Shown: positions 1 through 7,200, counted from the stretch's first letter. The stretch: DNA of 12,042 nt from JBGPIK01 sp041484845 (GCA_041484845.1 JBGPIK010000190.1:1-12042); one strand, 5' to 3'. Notes: generated by a model from the letters alone, not told the origin. Made by a program: numbers and translations.

Positions 1-24
1 AAAACTCACGTAACTTTATTTATC

Positions 25-1041
25 TCATTGATAGAGCGCTTTGATAAAGCCGCTGTCACTGAGCGTCTTCACAAAACTCGGATCGACGAAGGAATTCGGG
101 TCGGCTGCCTTCGCTTTGGGATTGTCCTTTGCGAGAAATTCCAGGACCGTCTTGACGCCGGGCATGGACGGAGCGGGAACGCTGTCGAAATACTGCGAAG
201 CGTAGAGTTGATAAGAACGCTGTAAATAACTTTCATTGCCATGTTCGATGCGCATTTTCTTCATCATGACTCGCAAGGTTTCATTCTTGTTCCTCTTGAA
301 GTAAGCGATGCCTTCGACATAAGCCTTGATAAACCGGTTGACGAGAGCCCCGTGAGCGTGGTTATACGCGCGCGTGGAGGCGAGCATGTTCTGCAGATAA
401 TGAATCTCCATGCTCGCGGGATCGCCGAGCGTTCTAAAGCCGTTATCCTCGGCGACGAACAACGTCGGGTCCTGAAGCATGGCGCCGTCGATGCCGCCTT
501 TCTGCAGGCTGATCAGCATGATCGGCGATGCACCGACCTGGATTACTTGGATCTCCTCCGGACTGATTCCCCATTTCCTCAACATGAGGAGGAGCGCGAG
601 GTGACCGGACGAGCCCAGAGTCGTAACGCCGATCTTTTTCCCTTTGATTCCCTCCGGCGTTTTGATCTCGGGACTAACCATCAGGCGCTGAATGCCCTTA
701 TTGTTGCCGGCCGCAACCATGACGACATCGCCGCCGTTCAGCGCAGCGCTCATTGCCGCTCCACCGCCGGTGGTCGCAAACTGGAGATCGCCGGCCAATA
801 GGGCGCTAACGGCCCGCGTGGCGCCCCCGCCGACGAGAATGATCTCGGCTTCAATTTCGTATTTTTTGAAAAGGCCTCTTTCCTCGGCGACCCATAGGGG
901 GCCGTTGGCGAGACTAAGCGCTGACAATCCGACCCGGACTCCGTCGGCGGCGTGCAGTTGATCAGGACGGAGCGCAAGCGCAGTTTGGAATAAAAGCAAG
1001 ATGCAAATCAGGGCTGTGATTGCTCTTGCGGCTTCTCGCAT
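25..1041 (-). CDS. NMT1/THI5-like (SsuA-type) ABC transporter periplasmic binding protein
   Basis: This protein should capture a small organic solute in the periplasm and hand it to an ABC importer. It is 338 aa, normal for the family. Residues 1-31 look like a signal peptide (R2/R6, hydrophobic run 8-23, likely cleavage after LHA at 31). The mature part starts with a beta strand (VRVGLSAL), then the family hallmark GLFKKYEIEAEIILVGGG at 56-73 and the hinge segment GIKGKKIGVTTLGSSGH at 131-147. I chose the ATG at 1041 over the one at 1047, because the GGAG at 1052-1049 lies 7 nt from the former and only 1 nt from the latter. It is transcribed away from the LVIVD/Liv series and is only distantly similar to the two binding proteins at the right of the window. 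No SsuB/SsuC-type partner genes are visible. The ligand cannot be told from sequence; thiamine precursors, sulfonates, nitrate and aromatic compounds are all known in this superfamily. Confidence 0.9.
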   Translation of the reverse strand: MREAARAITALICILLLFQTALALRPDQLHAADGVRVGLSALSLANGPLWVAEERGLFKKYEIEAEIILVGGGATRAVSALLAGDLQFATTGGGAAMSAALNGGDVVMVAAGNNKGIQRLMVSPEIKTPEGIKGKKIGVTTLGSSGHLALLLMLRKWGISPEEIQVIQVGASPIMLISLQKGGIDGAMLQDPTLFVAEDNGFRTLGDPASMEIHYLQNMLASTRAYNHAHGALVNRFIKAYVEGIAYFKRNKNETLRVMMKKMRIEHGNESYLQRSYQLYASQYFDSVPAPSMPGVKTVLEFLAKDNPKAKAADPNSFVDPSFVKTLSDSGFIKALYQ

Positions 1042-1127
1042 ACTCATTCTCCATTCAAAGAACGCGGCAACAATCGTAGAGGTAGCATAGTATTACACAA
1101 CCGCCCAAGTTAGTTGTCGGTGGAGCC

Positions 1128-1186
1128 CCACGGCCTTAGCCTACTCCGCCGAAGTAGCTTCGGCTACGAAGGCCGGGCGGCCGTGG
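1128..1186. repeat. GC-rich palindromic repeat element, copy 1
   Basis: An outer 8-bp perfect stem (CCACGGCC at 1128-1135 with GGCCGTGG at 1179-1186) encloses a smaller hairpin. That inner part can fold as GCCGAAG/CTTCGGC (1148-1154 with 1158-1164) or as GTAGC-TTCG-GCTAC (1154-1167), the latter with a UUCG tetraloop. The core beginning GCCTACTCCGCCGAAG at 1139 recurs in the element at 1271-1342, so this is a repeat family and not a chance palindrome. No T-run follows, so a simple terminator is unlikely. A REP/MITE-like dispersed element is my inference. Confidence 0.7.
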
Positions 1187-1225
1187 CACCTCACCACACG
1201 CTTCGTAGGGCGGAACCCTCTCCGA

Positions 1226-1261
1226 CCTTCGTCGGCCGTAGCCGACTTCGGACGGCGAAGG
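1226..1261. repeat. Nested hairpin between the two palindromic elements
   Basis: CCTTCG at 1226-1231 pairs with CGAAGG at 1256-1261. Inside, GTCGGC (1231-1236) and GCCGAC (1241-1246) form a 6-bp stem around the tetraloop CGTA; the two stems share the G at 1231. It uses the same CTTCG/CGAAG vocabulary as its neighbours and may be a degenerate third member of the family. Confidence 0.5.
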
Positions 1262-1270
1262 CCGAAGCGC

Positions 1271-1342
1271 ACCCTCCTTGCCTACTCCGCCGAAGCAGTC
1301 GCTTCGGCTGCGAAGGCCGGGCGCCAAGGCTACGGGGAGGGT
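1271..1342. repeat. GC-rich palindromic repeat element, copy 2
   Basis: Outer arms ACCCTCC (1271-1277) and GGAGGGT (1336-1342) enclose CCTTG/CAAGG (1276-1280 with 1325-1329; the outer and middle stems share two bases at 1276-1277) and a perfect 8-bp inner hairpin GCCGAAGC-AGTC-GCTTCGGC at 1289-1308. Its core, starting GCCTACTCCGCCGAAG at 1280, matches copy 1 apart from the apical loop and a compensated change on either side (TAG..CTAC against CAG..CTGC). Keeping the pairing while changing bases suggests that the fold matters. Confidence 0.7.
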
Positions 1343-1359
1343 ACCCACCTCGCATTCAT

Positions 1360-1379
1360 CCACGGGTTTACACCCGTGG
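1360..1379. repeat. Perfect 8-bp hairpin with TTAC tetraloop
   Basis: CCACGGGT (1360-1367), loop TTAC, ACCCGTGG (1372-1379). The stem is perfect and followed by CTTTCTGCG, not a T-run, so it is a poor intrinsic terminator. Its compact stem-tetraloop shape resembles REP-type or IS200/IS605-end hairpins, but no transposase lies nearby. It closes the repeat-rich part of the spacer. Confidence 0.55.
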
Positions 1380-1543
1380 CTTTCTGCGCAGGAGGGTAAA
1401 ATAGGCGCGAGCAAGGACGGACGTCAAGGAAAAAAGAGGCGGGTGATGACCATTCGGCTGCGGACAATCTCGCAGATCATGTCGCCTTTCATGACTCGAG
1501 GGCTTGCTGTTTTTCTCAAAACGCTTAAATTCTCTGTTCTCAG

Positions 1544-1572
1544 TTGACATCCCGGAGCCACTCCCATATATG
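1544..1572 (+). promoter_or_regulatory. Sigma70-like promoter for the LVIVD/Liv series
   Basis: A perfect -35 box TTGACA (1544-1549) is followed after exactly 17 nt by TATATG (1567-1572), which matches four of six -10 consensus bases. Transcription would start near 1579, leaving a leader of about 75 nt before the ATG at 1654. It is the best promoter-like sequence in the window and faces the long plus-strand series. No operator is evident around it. Confidence 0.55.
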
Positions 1573-1641
1573 CTCGGTGCCATTGACGCTCGGTCGTCGC
1601 CTCGACACTCAATTTGTGCTCATAAGACTTGCTCGTCATAG

Positions 1642-1648
1642 GGAGGAG
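1642..1648 (+). promoter_or_regulatory. Strong Shine-Dalgarno of the LVIVD gene
   Basis: GGAGGAG lies 5 nt before the ATG at 1654, a near-perfect anti-16S match that fixes this start. It contrasts with the two Liv ATPase genes, which have none. Confidence 0.75.
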
Positions 1649-1653
1649 TACTC

Positions 1654-3114
1654 ATGAAGCGCTTGGGTTTGTTCGTTCTATTCCTGCTTTTTACATTGGA
1701 TCACCCGGCCGGTCATTTATTCGCTGCCCAACCGCAAAGACAACCTGCGAGTAAGCCGGAAGCCAAAGATATGCGGCTGGTCGGCTACAATGATCTCCAG
1801 GCACGATCTGCGTATCAGCCGGTTATTCAGCGCCGGGGAAATCGATACATCGCCTATATCGGACTTCACGGTGGCGCGGCGCTCAATCCGATCACCGAAA
1901 AAACGGAACCTAATGGCACCGCCATAGTCGATGTAACCGATCCGCGTAAACCACGGTTTCTCGGCCATGTGCCCGGCTCGGCCGAAGGTTCGGGTGAGGC
2001 CGGCGGCGCGCAAATGGTTCGGGTCTGCAACGGCAGTGAACTTCCCAAGGGCGACCCGACCAAAGTCTACTTGCTTCGGACGGTAGGGAATCAGGGGGAT
2101 GAGATCCTCGACGTTAGCGATCCGAGCAAACCGACATTGGTGAGCACCGTGCTTTCGGGCCTCACCGCGACGCACAAAAACTGGTGGGAGTGCGATACCG
2201 GCATCGCATACATTGTCGCTTACAAAAAGGGAGATGGCTGGAGGAGCCGTGGGGTAAAAATCTTTGACCTGAGCGATCCGGCGCATCCCCGATTCATCCG
2301 CGATTACGGCGCGGTCGGACAAGAGCCGGGCTCGACAATAGAGCCAGTGCCGCAGCCCCTGCACGGGCCGATTCGACTCGGCAACCGGGTTTACTTCGGC
2401 TACGGCACGAGTGCCAGCGGGATTCTCCAGATCGTCGATCGCGAGAAGCTGCTGAAAGGGAATCCTGCCTCGCCCGACCCGTTTGCTCCGACGCCGGAAA
2501 ATATTCTCTATGCGCAGATCGGCCGGCTCGACACTTACCCGAACGGGGGAGCGCATACGACTTTGCCGGTTCTCGGTATGCCGATCGCGGATTTTGCCAA
2601 AAACACCCAGGGGAAGACGGCGGATTTTGTTGTCTTGGTCAATGAAGCGACACAAAACGAATGCCGCGAGAGTCGTAAAATGGTTTTCTTCGTGGATATC
2701 ACAACCGAGACCAAACCGTTTTCTGTGGCGAATTTTCAGGTCCCGGAAAAGAGTGGAAACTTCTGCTCCCGCGGCGGCCGTTTCGGCACCCACTCCAGCA
2801 ACGAATCGATGACTCCGATCTTCTACAAACGGATGGTGTTCATCACTTATTTTAATGCCGGGGTGAGAGCCGTCGACATCCGCGATCCCTACCGCCCGAA
2901 GGAAGTGGCATATTACATCCCGGCCATTACCGCCAATACAGACAAGCGCTGCGTGCCGAATCCAGGCGGGGACGAAAGCTGCAAAGTTGCGATTCAGACG
3001 AATAACGTGGAAGTGGACGACCGCGGGCTTATCTATATCGTCGATCGCGCCAACACCGGCATGCATATTTTGGAGCTCACGGGAGCGGCGCGAAAGGTTG
3101 CCCATTTTGAGTAG
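1654..3114 (+). CDS. Secreted LVIVD-repeat beta-propeller protein
   Basis: A 486-aa exported protein of the LVIVD-repeat type, a poorly characterised beta-propeller family; no enzymatic role can be assigned. Residues 1-25 form a signal peptide (KR, hydrophobic run, cleavage near FAA at 23-25). Propeller-blade signatures of the form [I/V]xDxxDPxxP recur: IVDVTDPRKP at 91, ILDVSDPSKP at 151, IFDLSDPAHP at 203, FVDITTETKP at 346 and AVDIRDPYRP at 406, with a closing strand YIVDRANTG near 461. Six cysteines (125, 180, 337, 371, 433, 443), all in the mature part, could make disulfides, supporting a periplasmic or extracellular location. Histidines recur in loop contexts: LHGG 72, THKN 174, LHGP 238, GAHTTLP 301, FGTHSS 380. 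It has its own promoter and strong Shine-Dalgarno, and the Liv binding-protein gene starts 41 bp downstream on the same strand, which suggests co-transcription. It may be an accessory binding or enzymatic protein for the imported substrate (inference). Confidence 0.85.
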   Translation: MKRLGLFVLFLLFTLDHPAGHLFAAQPQRQPASKPEAKDMRLVGYNDLQARSAYQPVIQRRGNRYIAYIGLHGGAALNPITEKTEPNGTAIVDVTDPRKPRFLGHVPGSAEGSGEAGGAQMVRVCNGSELPKGDPTKVYLLRTVGNQGDEILDVSDPSKPTLVSTVLSGLTATHKNWWECDTGIAYIVAYKKGDGWRSRGVKIFDLSDPAHPRFIRDYGAVGQEPGSTIEPVPQPLHGPIRLGNRVYFGYGTSASGILQIVDREKLLKGNPASPDPFAPTPENILYAQIGRLDTYPNGGAHTTLPVLGMPIADFAKNTQGKTADFVVLVNEATQNECRESRKMVFFVDITTETKPFSVANFQVPEKSGNFCSRGGRFGTHSSNESMTPIFYKRMVFITYFNAGVRAVDIRDPYRPKEVAYYIPAITANTDKRCVPNPGGDESCKVAIQTNNVEVDDRGLIYIVDRANTGMHILELTGAARKVAHFE

Positions 3115-3155
3115 ACAATAATTCGCGACGAGTTCCCTAGAGAAAGGAGACTCCT

Positions 3156-4460
3156 ATGAAGATAAAGTCACTCCGGTTCAGTTTGATGATCGCGTTCGTG
3201 TTGGTTGGATTGAGTCTGTTCGCCAGCACGAGCGGCTTTTCTCAGCAGAAAGCTCAACCGATCGTTATTGGGGCTCCTCTTTCTACGCAGTATCTGTACG
3301 GTTGGGATGCCCAAAGGGCCATGCTTCTCGCCGTAGAAGAGATCAATGCCAAGGGCGGCGTACAGGTAGGGAATGGCCGCAGGCCTTTTAGGCTTGAAGT
3401 GCTCGATACAAGAGATCTTGAGCCCGGCGTTCCGCTCTCTGAAGCGCTGCTGGTGGTCGAAAAGCTCATTCTTGAAAAAAAAGCGGACGTTCTCGTCGGA
3501 GGACCTGTCCGTTCCGAAGCGGCATTGGCGGCTATGGATCTTATCTCGAAGCACAAGAAAGTGTCGATTTTGACGACCGGCTCATTAACGCCGGCCTACC
3601 ATCAGCGTGTCCGGGAGAACTATGGCAAGTACAAATACCTTTTTAGAATTACCAGCGAGGCCGGACAACTCGCCAAGGAGGCGATAGACCTGCTCGAGAG
3701 CTTGAAGCAGGAGCACGGCTACGATCAAATTTTTATCATGGTGCAGGACGTTGCCCACGCTCGCGCGATCGGCGAAATAGTGGGCAAGACTCTCGGCTCG
3801 AAAGGATGGAAGGTGCTGGGAACAGAAGTTTATCCGACCGGCGCCTTGGATTATTCCACCGGGTTGCTGAAGGCGAGAGACCAGAAAGCGCAGATTCTCT
3901 TCGTATGGATGGACCATCCGGAAATCGCCATCCTGGTGAAGCAGTGGAAGGAAATGAAAATTCCGGCACTCCCCATTGCAGGCATTTCCAGCGCGGTGGA
4001 ACAGCCCGGAGGCTGGGCGAATACCGACGGCGCGGTCGCCTATTGGGTCGCTTCGCCGGCCAATGCGGGGAACGCGCCGTCGAACGCGACGCCGCTGACA
4101 ATGAAATTTTACGAAGCCTACAGGAAGCGCTGGCTGGTCGAGCCTGAAGGATATGGTACTTCGAGCAGCTACACCGCTGTCTATGTCCTGGCAGACGCCA
4201 TCAGGCGCGCGGGCTCGTTGGACTCCGATAAGCTCGTGGCCGCATTGGAAAAAACAGATTTTACCAGCGTCTATGGCAAGATTGCCTTTGATCCAAAGAG
4301 TCATCAGGTGATCCCCAGCTATAATCCAAAAGAAGGAGCGGTCGGCACCTGGTTTCAATGGCAGGATGGGAAACGAGTCGTTACCTGGCCGTCGACTATC
4401 GCCATGGGAAAGATCCGCATTCCTCCCACGCTGAATCCGACGACGGGCGACGCCAAGTGA
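3156..4460 (+). CDS. livK: Liv/HAAT-type ABC importer periplasmic binding protein
   Basis: This is the periplasmic receptor of the importer encoded by the next four genes. It is 434 aa, somewhat longer than classical LivJ/LivK. The signal peptide has basic residues K2/K4/R7, a hydrophobic run 8-23, and a cleavage site somewhere between 23 and 34. The mature type I periplasmic-binding fold opens with PIVIGAPLSTQYLYGWDAQRA, followed by AVEEINAKGGV typical of the family. The first ligand-lobe segment is GGPVRSEAALA, with TTGSLTP after it. The second lobe has IFIMVQDVAHARAIGE and LKARDQKAQILFVW. Start: GGAG at 3146-3149 sits 6 nt before the ATG. It follows the LVIVD gene by 41 bp and precedes the first permease by 4 bp. 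The symbol marks the family only. Many members bind aromatic acids, amides or other carboxylates, and the neighbouring acyl-CoA synthetase favours a carboxylic acid over leucine. Confidence 0.9.
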   Translation: MKIKSLRFSLMIAFVLVGLSLFASTSGFSQQKAQPIVIGAPLSTQYLYGWDAQRAMLLAVEEINAKGGVQVGNGRRPFRLEVLDTRDLEPGVPLSEALLVVEKLILEKKADVLVGGPVRSEAALAAMDLISKHKKVSILTTGSLTPAYHQRVRENYGKYKYLFRITSEAGQLAKEAIDLLESLKQEHGYDQIFIMVQDVAHARAIGEIVGKTLGSKGWKVLGTEVYPTGALDYSTGLLKARDQKAQILFVWMDHPEIAILVKQWKEMKIPALPIAGISSAVEQPGGWANTDGAVAYWVASPANAGNAPSNATPLTMKFYEAYRKRWLVEPEGYGTSSSYTAVYVLADAIRRAGSLDSDKLVAALEKTDFTSVYGKIAFDPKSHQVIPSYNPKEGAVGTWFQWQDGKRVVTWPSTIAMGKIRIPPTLNPTTGDAK

Positions 4461-4464
4461 TGGT

Positions 4465-5337
4465 ATGCTGCCATCCCTTTTTATTTATGGGCTGATCAAC
4501 AGCGTTACTCTGGCACTCACCGCGCTCGGCTTCTCATTGACGTATGGAATCAGCAGAGTCGCCAACTTTGCCCATGGCGCTCTTTATGTCTTGGCCGGCT
4601 TCTCGGCGTGGTTCCTGATTAATCGCCTGCACCAGAATTATTATGTCGCGGCGCTTCTGGCGATTTTACTGATCAGTCTCATCGGCGCGGCGATTTACCG
4701 GCTGGCGCTGATTCGCGTGCGCGGCATGCCGCTTTTGGAGATCATCGTGACCTTCGCGCTCGGCACGGCGGCGTTGGAAGCGTTGCGCTTTTTCGGCTTT
4801 CTTGGCTCCAATTACAGTCTTCCGCCGCTTTTTCGTGGCAGCGTAAATTTGCTAAGCGTGCCGGTGGATATGCAGCGGATTGCACTGGTTGTTAGCGGCG
4901 GAGCGCTGGTCTTTATCCTGTGGTTTTTGACTCACCACACGCGCCTCGGTCTCGCATTTCGCGCTATGGCCCAGGATGAACAAGCGGCAATGATGCTGGG
5001 CATTGATTCCGATCTCATGGCGACCCTCAGCCTTGCGCTCGGTGCGGCGCTCGCCGGACTCGCCGCCATCTTGCTTTTGCCTTTGAGTTTTATTGCCACG
5101 GAGTCGGGGGCCAATATTCTCGTTTCCGCCATCGCCGTTTGTATCCTCGGCGGGCTTGAGAGCCCAGCGGGCGTAATCGTGGGAAGCCTGCTCATCGGCT
5201 ATGCGCAGATCGTCACCGTCGCTTATCTAGGAGCGCATTATCAGATGATTGTCGCCCTGTTTGCGATCCTGGTCACTTTGATCCTGAAACCTTCGGGCCT
5301 TTTCGGAAAACAAAAAGAGTTGGAGGAGAGGGTGTAG
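4465..5337 (+). CDS. livH: Liv/HAAT-type ABC importer permease, LivH family
   Basis: First membrane subunit of the importer; 290 aa, the usual LivH length. By eye there are about eight hydrophobic segments (roughly 2-28, 34-53, 58-82, 89-112, 137-157, 184-210, 217-252, 258-280). Family marks are NFAHGALYVLAG at 34-45; the cytoplasmic coupling loop around 159-185 (TRLGLAFRAMAQDEQAA, then MLGID), which should contact an ATPase; and ILGGLESPAGVIVGSLLIG at 227-245. The start at 4465 comes 4 nt after the livK stop with no obvious Shine-Dalgarno, so translation is probably coupled. The permease hands over to the second permease after 3 nt. Confidence 0.93.
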   Translation: MLPSLFIYGLINSVTLALTALGFSLTYGISRVANFAHGALYVLAGFSAWFLINRLHQNYYVAALLAILLISLIGAAIYRLALIRVRGMPLLEIIVTFALGTAALEALRFFGFLGSNYSLPPLFRGSVNLLSVPVDMQRIALVVSGGALVFILWFLTHHTRLGLAFRAMAQDEQAAMMLGIDSDLMATLSLALGAALAGLAAILLLPLSFIATESGANILVSAIAVCILGGLESPAGVIVGSLLIGYAQIVTVAYLGAHYQMIVALFAILVTLILKPSGLFGKQKELEERV

Positions 5338-5340
5338 ATC

Positions 5341-6345
5341 ATGGCTCGCCGTTTGGAAAGAATCGATCGGCCGATCAAAGTGCTCAGCGAAGACATTTAC
5401 GCGCTGGGCTCGATCTCGACCATGCTTTACGTTGCCGCGCCGCGGTTCTTTCCGGCGCTGCTCGTTCTCATGCTTCCGCTGCTATCGCCCGGCGGCTACA
5501 TCGATAGAGTCGTGATCCTTACAGCCATCTACGGCTTGTTGGCGGTGAGTTGGGACTTCATCGTGTTATCGACCGGCCTGGTCTCGCTTGGGCAGGCATT
5601 GTTCTTTGGTGTCGGGGCTTATCTCGCCGGCCTCCTTAACCTGCACACGGGGTTGCCCCCTTTGTTAACGCTAGTGCTTGCGACCGTCCTTGGCGCTACC
5701 GTCTGCACGATCCTTTTAGCTCCTTGCCTGCCGCTCAGAGGAATTTATTTTGCCATGACGACTCTCGTCTATCCGCTGCTTATCGCGCGCATCATCGAGG
5801 CTACCGCCATCGTCGGCGGTACCGACGGTCTCGTCGGCGTGGACTCATTCCCCAATGAGTGGTTCGAGCGTTACGTGATTTTGGTTTTTCTTCTCGGCGC
5901 GACCTTTTCTTTGCGGCGATTTATGACGACCGATCTCGGACTCGTACTGCGCTCGATCAGCGACAACGATCAGGCGGTGCGTGCTTCGGGGATTAACATC
6001 ACGTCGCACAAGCTCATCGCACTCTGGATCGGCGCCGCCCTGGGCTCATTCGCCGGCGCCTACTTCACGCATCTTTACATGTTCGTGGGACTCTCGGCCT
6101 TTTCGCTCGATCTCTCTATTCTGCCCATCGCCTGTGCCGTCGTGGGCGGGATCGGCACGCTGGCGGGCGCGGTCTTAGGCGCTTTTATTTTGGTTCCGTT
6201 GGCAGAGATGCTGCGTGACCTCGGAACGCTGAGGATTGTATCGTACAGCATTCTCTTGGTGGCGCTTGTTCTCCTTAAGCCCGAAGGACTCCTGAGTTAT
6301 TTGAAGAGAAAATACGAGCAGGTTGAGCGCTGGGTGGAGGTTTAA
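5341..6345 (+). CDS. livM: Liv/HAAT-type ABC importer permease, LivM family
   Basis: Second membrane subunit, forming a heterodimer with the LivH-type protein in the inner membrane. It is 334 aa. A polar N-terminal stretch of about 30 residues precedes the hydrophobic core. Diagnostic segments are STGLVSLGQALFFGVGAYLA at 77-96, GIYFAMTTLVY at 134-144, VGGTDGLVGV at 158-167, the coupling loop DLGLVLRSISDNDQAVRASG at 198-217, and VVGGIGTLAGAVLGAF at 267-282. A tail of charged residues (about 313-334) lies after the last helix. GGAGGAGAG about 11 nt upstream of the ATG may serve as ribosome binding site and lies inside the end of livH. The downstream ATPase gene follows only after a 105-bp repeat-filled spacer. 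Confidence 0.93.
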   Translation: MARRLERIDRPIKVLSEDIYALGSISTMLYVAAPRFFPALLVLMLPLLSPGGYIDRVVILTAIYGLLAVSWDFIVLSTGLVSLGQALFFGVGAYLAGLLNLHTGLPPLLTLVLATVLGATVCTILLAPCLPLRGIYFAMTTLVYPLLIARIIEATAIVGGTDGLVGVDSFPNEWFERYVILVFLLGATFSLRRFMTTDLGLVLRSISDNDQAVRASGINITSHKLIALWIGAALGSFAGAYFTHLYMFVGLSAFSLDLSILPIACAVVGGIGTLAGAVLGAFILVPLAEMLRDLGTLRIVSYSILLVALVLLKPEGLLSYLKRKYEQVERWVEV

Positions 6346-6450
6346 TCCAGTTGAACTTTTGAATCTTAAGCCTGGAACACGTCGAAAAGTTCGATAGTTC
6401 AAAAGTTCAACGGTTCCAGTCGTTCAAATCGTTCAACTTGTTTGAGTCCC
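6346..6450. repeat. Inverted array of degenerate 8-9 bp units between livM and livG
   Basis: The spacer is nearly all short-unit repeat. The right half reads in head-to-tail units GTTCAAAA (6397), GTTCAACG (6405), GTTCCAGTC (6413), GTTCAAATC (6422), GTTCAACTT (6431), GTTTGAGTC (6440). The left half has the complementary words TTGAAC, TTGAA, TGGAAC. GTTGAACTTTTGAA (6350-6363) pairs perfectly over 14 bp with 6398-6411. CTGGAAC (6372-6378) pairs with 6413-6419, crossing the first stem. TCGAA-AAG-TTCGA (6382-6394) can form a small hairpin in the loop. Because the units repeat, several pairing registers are possible (for instance 6350-6356 with 6405-6411 or 6431-6437). The array ends 2 nt before the livG ATG. 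Function unknown; RNA folding, translational control or mobile-repeat insertion are possible. Confidence 0.8.
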
Positions 6451-7197
6451 ATGGATATCCTAACTTTAAAGGACGTTTCGAAAAGTTTCGGCGGCATCAA
6501 AGCGCTGGATCGGGTGAGCTTTACCGTCGCAGCGAATGAAGTTGTGGGAATCATCGGACTGAACGGCTCCGGGAAAACCACTACCGTCAACGCCATCAGT
6601 GGCTTTGTGAAACCGGACTCAGGCCGGATCGAATTCAAGGACAAAGAAATCAGCGGTTTTCCGCCCCACAAGATCGCCGCTCTCGGCATTGCGCGCACGT
6701 TCCAGACCGTGCGGCCGTTTCACAACCTGCCGGCTTTCAAAAATCTCATTATTCCGCTCTACTCTCCGCGGATTAGAAAGTTTACTGCAAGCGGCCGTTG
6801 GGGTGACCGCGACGCCGTCGCGCTGGATCTTCTGGAAGAAGTCGGCTTCGAGCGGGATTCTTATGTTCCGTACAAGCCGGCTTCGACTCTTCCCCATGGC
6901 TATTTGCGCAGGCTCGAACTCGCTCGTTGCCTCGCGCTTAGACCTGATCTGCTCATTACGGACGAGCTTTTTTCCGGGCTGAGCACTTCCGAGGTCGGAA
7001 GCATGATGCCTCTGATCGAGAAACTTCAGCAAAGAGGCATGACCCTAATCATGGTCGAACATCGCCTGAGAGAACTCTTTCGCGTGGCCAGTAAGATCCT
7101 TGTAATGGATCGCGGTCGAAAAATCGCCGAGGGATCCCCGCGCGAAATCATCGAGAACACCGCGGTAAAAGAGACCTATCTCGGAGCGGAGCTGTGA
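6451..7197 (+). CDS. livG: Liv/HAAT-type ABC importer ATPase, LivG family
   Basis: One of two cytoplasmic ATPases powering the importer; 248 aa from the ATG at 6451. An in-frame TTG at 6442 would add three residues but lies in the repeat array and has no Shine-Dalgarno either. Walker A GLNGSGKT is at 36-43, the Q-loop glutamine at 85 (ARTFQTVRPF), Walker B with catalytic glutamate LLITDE at 167-172, and the switch histidine H204 (MVEH). Two motif positions are unusual. The signature segment reads LPHGYLRRLELAR (147-159), with Y151 where family members have Gln. Walker B is followed by L173 (DELFSGLS) where DEP is usual. All residues needed for ATP hydrolysis are present, so I expect an active enzyme. 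The C terminus (GSPREIIENTAVKETYLG) is typical. It is separated from both neighbours by inverted short-unit arrays. Confidence 0.92.
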   Translation: MDILTLKDVSKSFGGIKALDRVSFTVAANEVVGIIGLNGSGKTTTVNAISGFVKPDSGRIEFKDKEISGFPPHKIAALGIARTFQTVRPFHNLPAFKNLIIPLYSPRIRKFTASGRWGDRDAVALDLLEEVGFERDSYVPYKPASTLPHGYLRRLELARCLALRPDLLITDELFSGLSTSEVGSMMPLIEKLQQRGMTLIMVEHRLRELFRVASKILVMDRGRKIAEGSPREIIENTAVKETYLGAEL

Positions 7198-7200
7198 AGA

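Larger units (their letters stand above)
1042..1653. other. Divergent intergenic region filled with palindromic repeats
   Basis: This 0.6-kb gap separates the minus-strand binding protein from the plus-strand LVIVD gene. About 1110-1380 is GC-rich and almost entirely hairpin-forming: two related palindromic elements, one hairpin between them and one after them, each listed separately. About 1380-1540 shows nothing I can assign. A sigma70-like promoter and a strong ribosome binding site for the LVIVD gene occupy 1544-1648. The open frames through the repeat part on both strands arise from its lack of stop codons and are not credible genes. Confidence 0.7.

Noticed and set aside
241..801. Plus-strand open frame opposite the first binding protein
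   Set aside because: It is antisense to a convincing NMT1-like protein and has no domain or ribosome binding site.
1114..1414. Open frames on both strands across the palindromic region
   Set aside because: The translation is repeat-derived and rich in Arg, Gly and Pro; the DNA is better explained by hairpin elements.
1446..1547. Small open frame of 33 codons (MTIRLRTISQ...) before the promoter
   Set aside because: It has only a weak ribosome binding site, no recognisable features, and its end overlaps the promoter -35 box. Not enough support for a gene.
1717..3105. Long minus-strand open frame (462 codons) opposite the LVIVD gene
   Set aside because: It has no recognisable family or signal, low-complexity charged composition, and is exactly antisense to a gene with clear repeats, signal peptide and ribosome binding site.
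6397..6448. Short repeats that might be read as a CRISPR-like array
   Set aside because: The units are 8-9 bp, contiguous, without spacers, and no cas genes are present.
6442..6450. TTG start for livG giving three extra residues
   Set aside because: It lies in the repeat array with no ribosome binding site; the ATG at 6451 gives the normal family N terminus.
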